33,262 nucleotides of DNA from Spirochaetota bacterium (GTDB lineage Bacteria; Spirochaetota; UBA4802; UBA5368), in contig SCSX01000021.1 of assembly GCA_004297825.1 (NCBI GenBank), forward strand, positions 1-33,262, given 5' to 3'. Made by a program: the position numbers and the translations under genes. The notes beneath the pieces were generated by a model. It saw only the letters and a list, made by a program, of their open reading frames with translations, searched no databases and was not told the origin of the DNA. Of this stretch, positions 1 through 8,115 are shown one piece after another. Numbering within the stretch: position 1 is the first letter of the stretch; each line of letters begins with the position of its first letter.

Positions 1-1
1 T

Positions 2-175
2 CCCAGCGTCTCCGCGGCGATCACGGCCTACCTCCTGGAGGTGGCGCAGGTCGCGGTGGTGCCCGGGGTGGAATTTGGCGACGACGATTTCATCCGGCTC
101 TCGTTCGCGACCTCGGACGAGAACATCGTAAACGGGTGCGCGCGCATTCAGGCGGCGCTGGGAAAATTGGCGTAG
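2..175 (+). CDS. C-terminal end of a class I/II (aspartate-type) PLP aminotransferase, partial
   Basis: Only the last 57 codons are present; the gene starts outside the window. The reading ends with a V-x-V-V-P-G-x-x-F-G segment followed by I-R-L-S-F-A-T-S and a short C-terminal helix. This is the signature of the C-terminal small domain of class I/II PLP-dependent aminotransferases of the aspartate aminotransferase group. The conserved Arg in I-R-L-S normally binds the substrate alpha-carboxylate. The PLP lysine lies upstream and cannot be seen, so substrate specificity is undetermined. The family assignment is fairly secure; the gene name is not. Stop codon is TAG at 173-175. Confidence 0.8.
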   Translation, partial: PSVSAAITAYLLEVAQVAVVPGVEFGDDDFIRLSFATSDENIVNGCARIQAALGKLA

Positions 176-203
176 CACGCGATGCCTTAAAAGGCGTGTA
201 AGT

Positions 204-396
204 TAACAGGGATTTACAGGATATTCAGGATCGGTATTTTCGCCAGACAAGCTAATCCCTGTCCATCCTGACAGTCCCTGCTATAATGCCTTTGAGAATT
301 TAACAGGGATTCACAGGATATTCAGGATTGGTATAATAACCGGACAAGCTAATCCTGTCCATCCTGTTAATCCCTGTTATAATGCCTTTGAGAAAA
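204..396. repeat. Two tandem ~97-bp copies of an intergenic element, each with imperfect inverted ends
   Basis: Copy 1 (about 204-300) and copy 2 (about 301-396) align along their whole length with few differences, both ending in TATAATGCCTTTGAGAA. Within each copy the start (TAACAGGGATT...ACAGGAT...CAGGATT) is the approximate reverse complement of the end (AATCCTGTCCATCCTGTTAATCCCTGTTA in copy 2, given here as positions 351-379). Each copy can therefore form a long imperfect hairpin. The repeated ACAGGAT/CAGGATT words give it an internal short-period texture. It lies between the aminotransferase stop and the promoter of the first lipoprotein. It resembles dispersed intergenic repeats of many environmental bacteria; no coding function is seen. 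Confidence 0.8.
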
Positions 397-564
397 GCGT
401 ACACAGGCGATGGTGGCCCGGGGGCCGATATTGCCCCGTATCGCCGGAACCGGCATGCCTGACTTGAAAGCCCCCGCGAGGGCCCACCCCCCGTGACCCG
501 CGCCACGGGGTCCCCCCGGCGGCATCCCCGCATGAAAAATAAACACACCCAGGTTAAATTGTGC

Positions 565-592
565 TTGATAGCCCTGACGTTCTGAATATGGT
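565..592 (+). promoter_or_regulatory. Candidate sigma70-type promoter for the first lipoprotein gene
   Basis: TTGATA (565-570) and TATGGT (587-592) are separated by 16 nt and sit 33 nt upstream of the ATG at 625, in front of a good ribosome binding site (GGAGG at 613-617). The -35 is close to consensus and the -10 weaker. Prediction from sequence only. Confidence 0.35.
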
Positions 593-624
593 CTATTCCT
601 TGGTTACTCTCCGGAGGTATTGCC

Positions 625-1947
625 ATGAATTCCCGCCCGCGCCAGTTAATCCTGATACTGCTGCTTGCCGCGCTTCCGCTCTGGACCTGTTCCGGAAACA
701 TGGGGACCGCGCACCTGACGATCGAGCTGGGACTCCCCCATCATGCGACGTTCCAGGCCGCACCCACCGCGTTCGAGCGTATCTGCGCGTTGTTTCCACT
801 CTTTCCGAAATTAGCACACGCCGCACCGCCGGCGAACATTACCGGTTTGAAGCTCAAGGTTGCCCAGGGAGGAGCGATCACCTTCGAGGATAGCTTCTCC
901 CCCGGTTCTTCGTCCATATCCGCCGATGTTCCCGCGGGAAGCGGGCTCACGGTCACGGTGACCGCGTTTATCGATCCCGCCGATATCGGCGCCGTACTGG
1001 AATACGCGGGTAGCGCGAACGCGAACCTGTCGCCGGGGGATGAGGTTACGATTTCCATACGGATGATGGCGAGTGAGACGAAGATTGTGATTCCGGATTA
1101 TGGCTACAGTACAATTATCCAGGTAGATGACATTACCGGGAATAACAAGCTCTCATTACCGGTTGGTGGTTGCTACTCTCCTAATGATGTTGCGTTCGAT
1201 GCGGCCGGAAGAATCTATATCGCCTTCAGCTCAGGCGGACTTGTGAGAGTTGATGATATTTTAGGTTCCAATCAGATCTCTTCATATGATATAACATCCA
1301 TGGGCAGTATTCGGGCGGTCGCCGTTGACCGGGCGGCGGGGTTCGTCTATTATGCAAACGCGGGCAACATGATCCGTCGGACCACACTGACCCCGGGCAC
1401 ATACGCAACGTATGCGCCGTCCAACTTGAACCAAATTTCAGGTCTCGCAGTCGCCGATGATGGTACGCTTTATATTTCCGGTGTATATAACAGCGACGAT
1501 GCCGTTGTTCATTTTGATCCCGAAGCGAATTCAGGGGCTGGTGAGGTTATAGACACACCTTATACAGGTGGAATGATCACACGCAGGGCTATCCATGTTA
1601 AGTTTAATGACCCATATGTTTACGTAATCAATACCAGTTATATATCCACCCCAGTCGGAGAAATACTCAAGTTTTCAAAAAATCTCCAATTCATAGAGAA
1701 AACCGGGGCTGTCACCTCCTCAATGGGCTCCATCGAAAGCGCCCCCATGGAATTCTTTCACCCGGTACATTTTGTGGCCGTGCTCAACAGGAAATTTACG
1801 ATTATGGATACCGACACATCGTCCAGCTATGACCGCATCGTATCTTTCGGAAACCTGGAGGGCAGCGACTGGTCGGCATATGCAGAGTATCAATATTCAG
1901 GTTCATCGACGATGGGCACATACTTCAGTTTTTATTCATTTTCATAG
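625..1947 (+). CDS. Lipoprotein: shared N-terminal domain plus beta-propeller-like C-terminal part
   Basis: A 440-residue exported protein. Residues 1-22 are a signal peptide ending in L-W-T-C, an atypical lipobox that would be tolerated in spirochaetes, so surface or periplasmic lipidation is inferred. Residues ~27-150 form the domain common to six proteins in this window: a T-I-x-L-G strand, an A-P-T-x-F-E-R-I amphipathic helix, and a Y-A-G-S...L-S-P-G-D-E-V-T-I-S-I-R-M ending. The remainder has repeated V-A-F-D-A-A-G-R-I-Y / V-A-V-D-R-A-A-G / L-A-V-A-D-D-G-T-L-Y-I blades, resembling NHL or SMP-30-like beta-propellers. It is a close paralogue of the protein at 4175-5488, but this copy is visibly AT-richer in its C-terminal half. 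The ATG at 625 is preceded by GGAGG. Ligand and function are unknown. Confidence 0.85.
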   Translation: MNSRPRQLILILLLAALPLWTCSGNMGTAHLTIELGLPHHATFQAAPTAFERICALFPLFPKLAHAAPPANITGLKLKVAQGGAITFEDSFSPGSSSISADVPAGSGLTVTVTAFIDPADIGAVLEYAGSANANLSPGDEVTISIRMMASETKIVIPDYGYSTIIQVDDITGNNKLSLPVGGCYSPNDVAFDAAGRIYIAFSSGGLVRVDDILGSNQISSYDITSMGSIRAVAVDRAAGFVYYANAGNMIRRTTLTPGTYATYAPSNLNQISGLAVADDGTLYISGVYNSDDAVVHFDPEANSGAGEVIDTPYTGGMITRRAIHVKFNDPYVYVINTSYISTPVGEILKFSKNLQFIEKTGAVTSSMGSIESAPMEFFHPVHFVAVLNRKFTIMDTDTSSSYDRIVSFGNLEGSDWSAYAEYQYSGSSTMGTYFSFYSFS

Positions 1948-2027
1948 GATTAGGCGCGATCGCCGCACAATGACCTCGCATCTGCGTCATCATGCGGCAT
2001 TCTCTATTGTAAACTTCGCACGGCATA

Positions 2028-3890
2028 GTGAAAAGGGTATTGGACACCAGGACCGACTCCCCGGCTGATAAAACCTATATTGCCTTGAACCCGAAACTTC
2101 ACCGTTCTTACGGTGAAGAATATCTTGTCTTCGATAATTCAACATCCCGCACCCTCAGAATCCACGGAACACTTGTGCTCATGCTTCACAGGCTAACCAG
2201 GTTTCGTACTCTGGAAGAGCACGCGCAGGAAGCGGCCGCGAGCGGCTGGGGCGGCGGGGACCTTGCCCTGGCCCGCGATGCGCTCCGCGAGCTCGTGTCC
2301 ATTGGGCTCCTGGTCCCCCACACGGAAATTGTCAGGCGCATAACGCGATTCGGCCAGACTACCGAAAAACCGGCGCCTATTTCGGCCATTTGCTGGCCCA
2401 CCAAGGATCGGCCGGCACTCCTCCTCCGTGGAATGAAGAGTTTCATTGCGAACGCGCACGTCCACGGGCGCGCGCCGGGTTACATAGCGCTCAATGACTC
2501 AACCGACGTCTCGGCGGAGATACACATGGTCGTTGCGCTTTCGAAGCTCTCTCTCGAAGAGGGGATCGCCATACGATATGCGGGGCAGGTCGAAAAAAAA
2601 GTTTTTGCCGAAGAGATTGCGCGTCGGCTGGAACCTCTCGGCCTTCCCCCGGAACTGATCCGGTTTGCGCTTTTCGACACTTTGAACTGCGGCCTTACCT
2701 ACGGCGCCAATAGGAATGCGTCTCTCCTTGCAACCACCGGCTGCATGGCCCTCAGCACGGACGATGACATTGTATGCGCCCCGGCGCCATCGCCGGAGCT
2801 TGAAGGCGGTCTGGAACTCGCGGAAATTCCCGGACCGGGAGGGCTGCATTTCTATAGCAGCCGGGAGGAGCTTCTGCATGAAGTCAAGACAAGGGATACC
2901 GATATTCTTGCTGTCCATGAGGTATTACTGGGCCGCAAGGTTTCGGGCATCGCGCGCGAATACGCGGATGCCAATGCGCTCAAGCTCGACATGGGTGCGG
3001 GGCAATTCCTTGATACTCTTATGACCTTCGGCGCACAGGTGCTCGCTACAGCCGGGGGATCATACGGCGATTCCGGTATGGGAACACCCCGGTCTTTCCT
3101 CATGCTTGAAATGTCAAACCGGGAGAGACTCGTATCCACGGAGAAAGCCTATAGAGAAGCCTTTTATTCCCGTGAACTACTCCAGGTATTCACGCGTACC
3201 ACCATAACACCCGGACCATACTTTCCCGGGATGAACGTAGGCCTTGACAACCGTGATCTGCTCCCTCCATTCATCCCCGTGCTGCGCGGCGAGGACTTCA
3301 TTTTCGCATATGCACTCAAAGCATGTTTCAAGGATTGTGCGATAGGATACCCCCCCTGGGCACTCGCACATTTCCCCTCCGGCGCAAGGAATTTCACGCA
3401 GGATTCAGCGGTAAAAGCCCTGCTCTATTTCTCGGAGATTGTTTTCATCGCGCTGCATTCCTTTGGCCCTTCCCCCGGGATGGATTCCCCCCGCGACCGC
3501 ATGGGTGCACTGGGGACGCACCTTCAGAGCATCGCCTCCATGGACAACGCCGACTACGAGTCCTTCATGAAATCCCGTTGGATTGCGCAGGCGAGCTACC
3601 GCATAGGCCTTATGGAAAACAGTCTCATGGAATACAATCACCAGCCCTCCTTCTGGGCGCGCGATCTGGAGCGCGCCATTAAATCAATGGAAGAGTTCGC
3701 GCTCAAGGGCGAGGCATCGGTGCCGAGCGACCTGCTGCAGGGACGCACGCCTGTGGAGGCGCGCGACCTGGGTAAAAAGATCCTGGGGATGTACGGCGAG
3801 CTCCTGTACTGGTGGCCTTCGATCGTCGATGCGGCGCGCGCGCTGAAGGAAGATGAGATAGAGCTCACCCGGGAAATACCGGTTTCCTGA
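2028..3890 (+). CDS. PqqD-like domain fused to GT-A glycosyltransferase-like protein
   Basis: A 620-residue cytosolic protein with no signal peptide. Residues ~18-98 look like a PqqD-type winged-helix domain (a fold used as a RiPP recognition element): Y-L-V-F-D-N-S, then helices ending in L-R-E-L-V-S-I-G-L-L. Residues ~130-440 resemble a GT-A glycosyltransferase: Y-G-A-N-R-N (225-230), an acidic triad D245-D246-D247 in the place of the nucleotide-sugar/metal DXD motif, and a later R-G-E-D-F-I-F segment like the catalytic acidic region. The C-terminal ~180 residues are helical and unrecognised. The start is GTG at 2028, the first start after an in-frame stop; no strong Shine-Dalgarno is seen, and TTG at 2040 is an alternative. 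It lies 80 nt after a lipoprotein gene. Substrate unknown; no radical SAM or obvious precursor peptide nearby. Confidence 0.75.
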   Translation: MKRVLDTRTDSPADKTYIALNPKLHRSYGEEYLVFDNSTSRTLRIHGTLVLMLHRLTRFRTLEEHAQEAAASGWGGGDLALARDALRELVSIGLLVPHTEIVRRITRFGQTTEKPAPISAICWPTKDRPALLLRGMKSFIANAHVHGRAPGYIALNDSTDVSAEIHMVVALSKLSLEEGIAIRYAGQVEKKVFAEEIARRLEPLGLPPELIRFALFDTLNCGLTYGANRNASLLATTGCMALSTDDDIVCAPAPSPELEGGLELAEIPGPGGLHFYSSREELLHEVKTRDTDILAVHEVLLGRKVSGIAREYADANALKLDMGAGQFLDTLMTFGAQVLATAGGSYGDSGMGTPRSFLMLEMSNRERLVSTEKAYREAFYSRELLQVFTRTTITPGPYFPGMNVGLDNRDLLPPFIPVLRGEDFIFAYALKACFKDCAIGYPPWALAHFPSGARNFTQDSAVKALLYFSEIVFIALHSFGPSPGMDSPRDRMGALGTHLQSIASMDNADYESFMKSRWIAQASYRIGLMENSLMEYNHQPSFWARDLERAIKSMEEFALKGEASVPSDLLQGRTPVEARDLGKKILGMYGELLYWWPSIVDAARALKEDEIELTREIPVS

Positions 3891-4174
3891 CTGCGCAGAG
3901 AAAAATTACGCATGTGAGCATTCCGCTGTTCGGCATGGATGGACTGAAAAACCCTCGATTACCAGGTTAAGCGTATCGGCACCCCCCCCTTCCCCATCAC
4001 CGTGTATCAATATTTTTTCTGTTTTTTCCCATTTTTACCGCCGCCGCTTGAAAGACCTCGGCGAGGCTTGTATTTTCTTCTATTGGTCCGCGCAGGCGTC
4101 AGCCGCATGTACGGCGTGGGAAGATTATCTAAAGCGGTGAGTCGCGGGCGCGGAGTATCCTGGAGGTATTCATC

Positions 4175-5488
4175 ATGAAACTTCGTGTATTCCTGATTTT
4201 CGCCATTATCATACTCGCGCTTTTTCCGCTGTGGAGCTGCGGGGGCGGAGGCTATGCGCATGTAACGATAATGCTGGGCCTTCCCCATCACGCCGTGCTC
4301 CAGGCCGCACCGACGGTCTTCGAGCGTATCTACGCCCTGTTTCCGCTCTTCCCCACGAACGCGCACGCCGCGGTGCCTGCGAATATTACCAAGTTAAGGC
4401 TCCAGGTAACGCAGGGGGGAATGGTCACCTTCGAGGAAAGCTTTTCACCGACCTCGTCATCCATTTCAGTCGACGTCCCCTCGGGAAGCGGCCTCGTGCT
4501 GACCGTAACGGCGTACATCGATCCCCTTGATCCGGGCGCGGTCCTGGAATACGCCGGAAGCGCGAATGCGGACCTCGCCCCCGGCGAAGACGTGACCATT
4601 TCGATTCAAATGCTGGCGAGCGAGACGAAGCTGGTGATTCCCAATTACGGAATGGGCACGATCATCCAGATCGACGATATCAACGACACGACGCCGTCGA
4701 CGTACACACCGCCCGCGCTCTACAATCCCTACGATGTCGCGTTCGACGCGAGAGGAAGGATTTACGTCGCCCTGGGAAGCAGCGGTCTGATACGCATCGA
4801 TACTATCAGCGGGGCGAATTTCTTCTCAGGGTACGATACCACTTCCGGCGGGATGGGAGGATCGCTGCGCGCGGTCGCCGTCGACCGGGCGGCGGGGCTC
4901 GTGTATTATGCAAACGCGGGCAACATGATCCGCCGGACCACGCTCACCCCGGGCACATACGCAACGTATACGCCCTCGCTCCTCACCCAGGTCACCGGGC
5001 TCGCGGTCGCGGACGACGGGATACTTTACATCTCGGGCGTGTACAACGGCGACGACGCCGTGGTTCGATTCGATCCGGAGGCGGGCGCGGTAATCGGCGC
5101 GCCGTACGTGGGCGGCATGATCACGCGAAGGTCGCTTCATGTTAAAATCAGCGAACCGTACGTGTACGTCATCAATGCGAGCTATGTATCCACGCCCGTG
5201 GGCGAGATTCTCAGGTTCACGAAAAGCCTCCAGTATGCCGGGAAAGCGGGATCGGTTACTTCCACCTTCAGCTCGATCGTGAGCGCGCCCATGGAATTTT
5301 TCCACCCGGTGCACTTCGTGGCCGTGCTGAACAGGAAGTTCGTCCTCATGGACACCGACACGGTGCACGGCTATCCGGTGTTCGACCGGGTCGTCTCGTT
5401 CGGCGACCTGAGCGGCTCCGACTGGTCGGCCTATGCCGAGCTGGACGGTTCCGGGTCGAGCATGTTCAGTTTTCTTTCGTATTCATGA
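4175..5488 (+). CDS. Lipoprotein, paralogue of 625-1947 (shared N-domain plus beta-propeller-like part)
   Basis: A 437-residue protein aligning over its full length with the product of 625-1947. It has a signal peptide with P-L-W-S-C lipobox, the common T-I-M-L-G / A-P-T-V-F-E-R-I / Y-A-G-S-A-N-A-D-L-A-P-G N-terminal domain, and a C-terminal region of blade-like repeats (D-V-A-F-D-A-R-G-R-I-Y-V-A, V-A-V-D-R-A-A-G-L-V-Y-Y, L-A-V-A-D-D-G-I-L-Y-I). Some stretches are near-identical at the DNA level (around 4880-4970 against 1325-1415), while wobble positions here are much richer in G/C than in the paralogue. GGAGG in front of ATG 4175 gives a confident start. A strong hairpin follows the stop. 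Function unknown; extracytoplasmic binding or scaffold role is a guess. Confidence 0.85.
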   Translation: MKLRVFLIFAIIILALFPLWSCGGGGYAHVTIMLGLPHHAVLQAAPTVFERIYALFPLFPTNAHAAVPANITKLRLQVTQGGMVTFEESFSPTSSSISVDVPSGSGLVLTVTAYIDPLDPGAVLEYAGSANADLAPGEDVTISIQMLASETKLVIPNYGMGTIIQIDDINDTTPSTYTPPALYNPYDVAFDARGRIYVALGSSGLIRIDTISGANFFSGYDTTSGGMGGSLRAVAVDRAAGLVYYANAGNMIRRTTLTPGTYATYTPSLLTQVTGLAVADDGILYISGVYNGDDAVVRFDPEAGAVIGAPYVGGMITRRSLHVKISEPYVYVINASYVSTPVGEILRFTKSLQYAGKAGSVTSTFSSIVSAPMEFFHPVHFVAVLNRKFVLMDTDTVHGYPVFDRVVSFGDLSGSDWSAYAELDGSGSSMFSFLSYS

Positions 5489-5497
5489 GGGAAGGGC

Positions 5498-5529
5498 GTG
5501 AAGGCGCGGAAGCGTTTCCGCGCCTTCAC
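5498..5529 (+). terminator. Perfect 14-bp hairpin downstream of the second propeller lipoprotein
   Basis: GTGAAGGCGCGGAA (5498-5511), loop GCGT, and its exact reverse complement (5516-5529), starting 10 nt after the stop codon. There is no T-tract, so it may be a terminator or an mRNA 3'-end stabiliser. Confidence 0.55.
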
Positions 5530-5691
5530 AAGGCATAACAATGCCTATCGAGTGAGACGCGACTGCGGATATCTTTGGTTACGGCCCTGCCGGGAAGTAT
5601 TTTTTACTTGCCTTCGCACCCCTTCCCGGTGTTTCATCCGTGAATCGGCGCGCTTTCCCGCGCACCACATCAATATCGGAAACATGACCGC

Positions 5692-6804
5692 ATGAGCGCC
5701 CTGCCCTCCAAAACTCCCGCGCACGCGCATCGCCCGGAACGCAACCCCGGGCTGGACGCGCTCAGGGGCCTTGCGATAATTCTCATGGTGCAGCAGCACC
5801 TCATGGCGTGGCTGTGGAGCGAGCCCTGGGTCAACATGACGGCGATCTTCAAGGCGCACCCCTTCATGATGGCGCTCAACAGCACGGGCGCCTTCAGCGC
5901 GCCGCTATTCGTCATGCTCGCGGGCGCGGGATCGGCGTACCTGTTCGCGTCGCGCACGCGCCCCGGCAGGACGCTCGCCGCGCACGGGCTCTGCATTCTC
6001 GCGCTCGGTTACGTGTTGAATTTCGCCGCGCCGCACTGGTTCACCATCGGTTCGTGGTACGTGCTTCACCTTGTCGGAATTTCGCTCATTCTCGCCGGGG
6101 GGCTGAATCGGCTCCCCTCGTGGTCGCTTGCCTTACTCGCGCTCGCCGCGCTCGCCGGCGCCGTGCTCGCGCAGACCTGGCTCGACTCGCCGCTCTTCTT
6201 CAATAGAACGCGCATATCGGACTACGGCCAGGCGGGGGGCGTCGCACGGCTCGCGCTCGCGGAGGGCCATTTCCCCATCCTGCCCTGGACGGCATTTTTC
6301 ATCGCCGGGATCCCGGCCGCGCGGCTCGTCATGAAAAACAGTTTCCGCGCGGTCGCGCTCGCGGGGTTCGCGTGTCTCGTCGCGGGGGCGGCGCTCGCGC
6401 TCGCCTACAGGCACGGGTTCGCGTTCGCGACCTACGGGACCTTTTACCGCGCCTTCGTCATCCAGGCGCACTTCTATCCGGGCCAGCCGCCGCTCCTGCT
6501 CATGCTGGGCGGGGGGGCGCTCGTTGCCGTCGCGCTTTTCGCATGGATAGGTCACCGGGGGCTCCTCACGAGTGAAGGCCCGCTCGCGAGCGCGGGGCGC
6601 GCTTCGCTCAGCATCTTCATGATCCACGTCATGCTCTTCATGGAATTGAGCAGGCTTATCGGCACCTTCAAGGCATTTTCCGAGGCGGAGACGCTTGCTA
6701 TCGTCGCGGCGGTGCTCGCGCTGTTTATGACGGGCGCGTACTACTGGAAGCGAATCGGATACCGGTACGGGTTCGAGTGGCTGATACGCCTCCCGGCGGG
6801 TTGA
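5692..6804 (+). CDS. Integral-membrane acyltransferase, HGSNAT/DUF1624-like
   Basis: A 370-residue polytopic membrane protein. After a basic ~18-residue N-terminus it reads G-L-D-A-L-R-G-L-A-I-I-L-M-V-Q-Q-H, the hallmark of the heparan-alpha-glucosaminide N-acetyltransferase catalytic domain / DUF1624 group and of related acyltransferase-3 proteins, with a conserved His at the end of TM1. About ten hydrophobic segments follow, including a W-Y-V-L-H-L-V-G-I segment and F-M-I-H-V-M-L-F near the C-terminus. These families move acyl groups onto sugars or other acceptors at the membrane. The acceptor cannot be told here. The ATG at 5692 has only a weak upstream GGAAAC. It appears monocistronic, between a hairpin and a repeat-rich gap. 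Confidence 0.75.
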   Translation: MSALPSKTPAHAHRPERNPGLDALRGLAIILMVQQHLMAWLWSEPWVNMTAIFKAHPFMMALNSTGAFSAPLFVMLAGAGSAYLFASRTRPGRTLAAHGLCILALGYVLNFAAPHWFTIGSWYVLHLVGISLILAGGLNRLPSWSLALLALAALAGAVLAQTWLDSPLFFNRTRISDYGQAGGVARLALAEGHFPILPWTAFFIAGIPAARLVMKNSFRAVALAGFACLVAGAALALAYRHGFAFATYGTFYRAFVIQAHFYPGQPPLLLMLGGGALVAVALFAWIGHRGLLTSEGPLASAGRASLSIFMIHVMLFMELSRLIGTFKAFSEAETLAIVAAVLALFMTGAYYWKRIGYRYGFEWLIRLPAG

Positions 6805-6805
6805 C

Positions 6806-7051
6806 CCTTCGACTCCGCTCAGGGACCACCCTCGGCTCCGCTCCCTGAGCGAATTCCCCTCCCGAGAAACTACATACAGTGACAATCCGCTATTTGCTCG
6901 CTGAGCCATGTCCCTCTCGCTAAGACATGTCCCGCCCCCTTGAGCCATGTCACGCTCCCTGAGCGGAGTCGAAGGGAGCACCCCAGCAGACCGTACCCCC
7001 CGAGCGATGCCCCATTTCCAGCCCGCTCCCTGAGCGGAGCCGAAGGGAGCG
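6806..7051. repeat. Cluster of TGAGCGGAGTCGAAGG-type dispersed repeats and short tandem words
   Basis: The 336-nt gap between 6804 and 7141 contains no credible gene. It holds the word GCTCCCTGAGCGGAGTCGAA (6952-6971) and a close copy at 7024-7043 on the plus strand, plus the reverse-oriented CCCTTCGACTCCGCTCAGGG at 6806-6825 and a partial copy near 6830-6850. Between them GAGCCATGTC / AAGACATGTC-like words recur three times (about 6903-6955). The opposed copies could pair into a long stem. The core word belongs to a repeat class found between genes in many bacteria. Confidence 0.75.
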
Positions 7052-7140
7052 CTTGAATTCCGCCCCGCCCCTTTGTATTATTCAAGATTCGGGGCAGGCG
7101 CGATGCGTTCACCCGTGCAGCACCCAAGGAGGAGTGAAGA

Positions 7141-7863
7141 ATGAGAAATGCATATATAGCCGCGCTGATAACACTTCTGGCGCTTGTACCCGCGTGTTCC
7201 GATACGAACACAGCGCGGGTGACGATCGTGATCGGGGATCTCGCAACCGCGAAGGCCGAGACCCCGTCGATTATCGACCGGTTCCTCATGCTGTTCGGCA
7301 CGAGGGCGGAGGCGGTGAGTGCGCCCCCCTGGCCGTCGACGCACCTGGATTCCGATATCGACATCACGCTCACCATAGAAGCGCCCGATATCGAAACGAT
7401 CACAGCCCACATTCCGACGGACACCAGCACCTTCACGACCGAGCTTCCCGCCGGGGCGGCACGGAAGTTGACAGTGGTTTCGATGACCAAGAGCAGTTAT
7501 TCGACGAACCCCGATTATGAGAATTTCGGGGGCATGTCCGTCATTGACCTCTCCCCGGGCGACGACGTCACGGTCCATATCACTATGATCCCGATTACCA
7601 GGATTCAGGCGGCCTACGGCATAGTCACCGCGGAATGGGACGCCGTGACACAGACCGGTGTAACGGGATATGACATGTACATTTCCACCTCGATCGATGG
7701 TCCCTACACCTTCGTGGGCCATACGGCCGGTGCGATCAGCACATTCGGTTCGTTCCCTGTCAGCCTTATAAACGGAACGACCTATTATGTCCGAATCGTC
7801 GTAACGAGTACTAATGGTGATGGACTACCTTCGGAGCCATTCGCGTTCGTATATGTAAGCTGA
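7141..7863 (+). CDS. Lipoprotein: shared N-domain plus fibronectin-III-like domain
   Basis: A 240-residue protein with a signal peptide ending V-P-A-C (residue 19) and a strong ribosome site (AGGAGG) before ATG 7141. Residues ~24-150 are the window's common lipoprotein domain: A-R-V-T-I-V-I-G, P-S-I-I-D-R-F-L-M-L-F-G, T-E-L-P-A-G-A, and F-G-G-M-S-V-I-D-L-S-P-G-D-D-V-T. Residues ~155-240 look like one fibronectin type III-like domain (A-E-W-D-A-V...G-Y-D-M-Y-I-S...G-T-T-Y-Y-V-R-I-V-V-T-S...G-L-P-S-E-P). The closest relative is the next gene (8116-8832). Expected location is the periplasm or outer-membrane surface; ligand unknown. Confidence 0.85.
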   Translation: MRNAYIAALITLLALVPACSDTNTARVTIVIGDLATAKAETPSIIDRFLMLFGTRAEAVSAPPWPSTHLDSDIDITLTIEAPDIETITAHIPTDTSTFTTELPAGAARKLTVVSMTKSSYSTNPDYENFGGMSVIDLSPGDDVTVHITMIPITRIQAAYGIVTAEWDAVTQTGVTGYDMYISTSIDGPYTFVGHTAGAISTFGSFPVSLINGTTYYVRIVVTSTNGDGLPSEPFAFVYVS

Positions 7864-8115
7864 GACGGTTCGATCTGCGGCGACTGCTCCCGGGTATGAA
7901 CGCGATTCACCACCCGGGGGTTGGTCGCGGATTCGTTCACGGGTGGGTTGGATCGCATGGACCCGCTCGATTTGTCGGCGCAATCCATGATTCGAAAAAC
8001 CCGGATAATATCTTGCACTATTCCCCCACCCGTTGTGTAATGCATTATCATAGACAGATATAGAGTGGGGCCCGTACACTGGTACCCCTCCCAACAACCC
8101 GTGCAGGAGTTATAA

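Noticed and set aside
204-396. CRISPR array
   Set aside because: Only two directly adjacent units of ~97 bp with no spacers; internal words recur irregularly. This is a tandem hairpin repeat.
3914-3970. 18-codon ORF (GTG start) after the PqqD/glycosyltransferase gene, considered as a RiPP precursor
   Set aside because: No ribosome site, no leader/core features and no conservation evidence.
5498-5695. 65-codon ORF downstream of the second propeller lipoprotein
   Set aside because: Its 5' end is the terminator-like hairpin, it lacks a ribosome site, and the translation shows no features.
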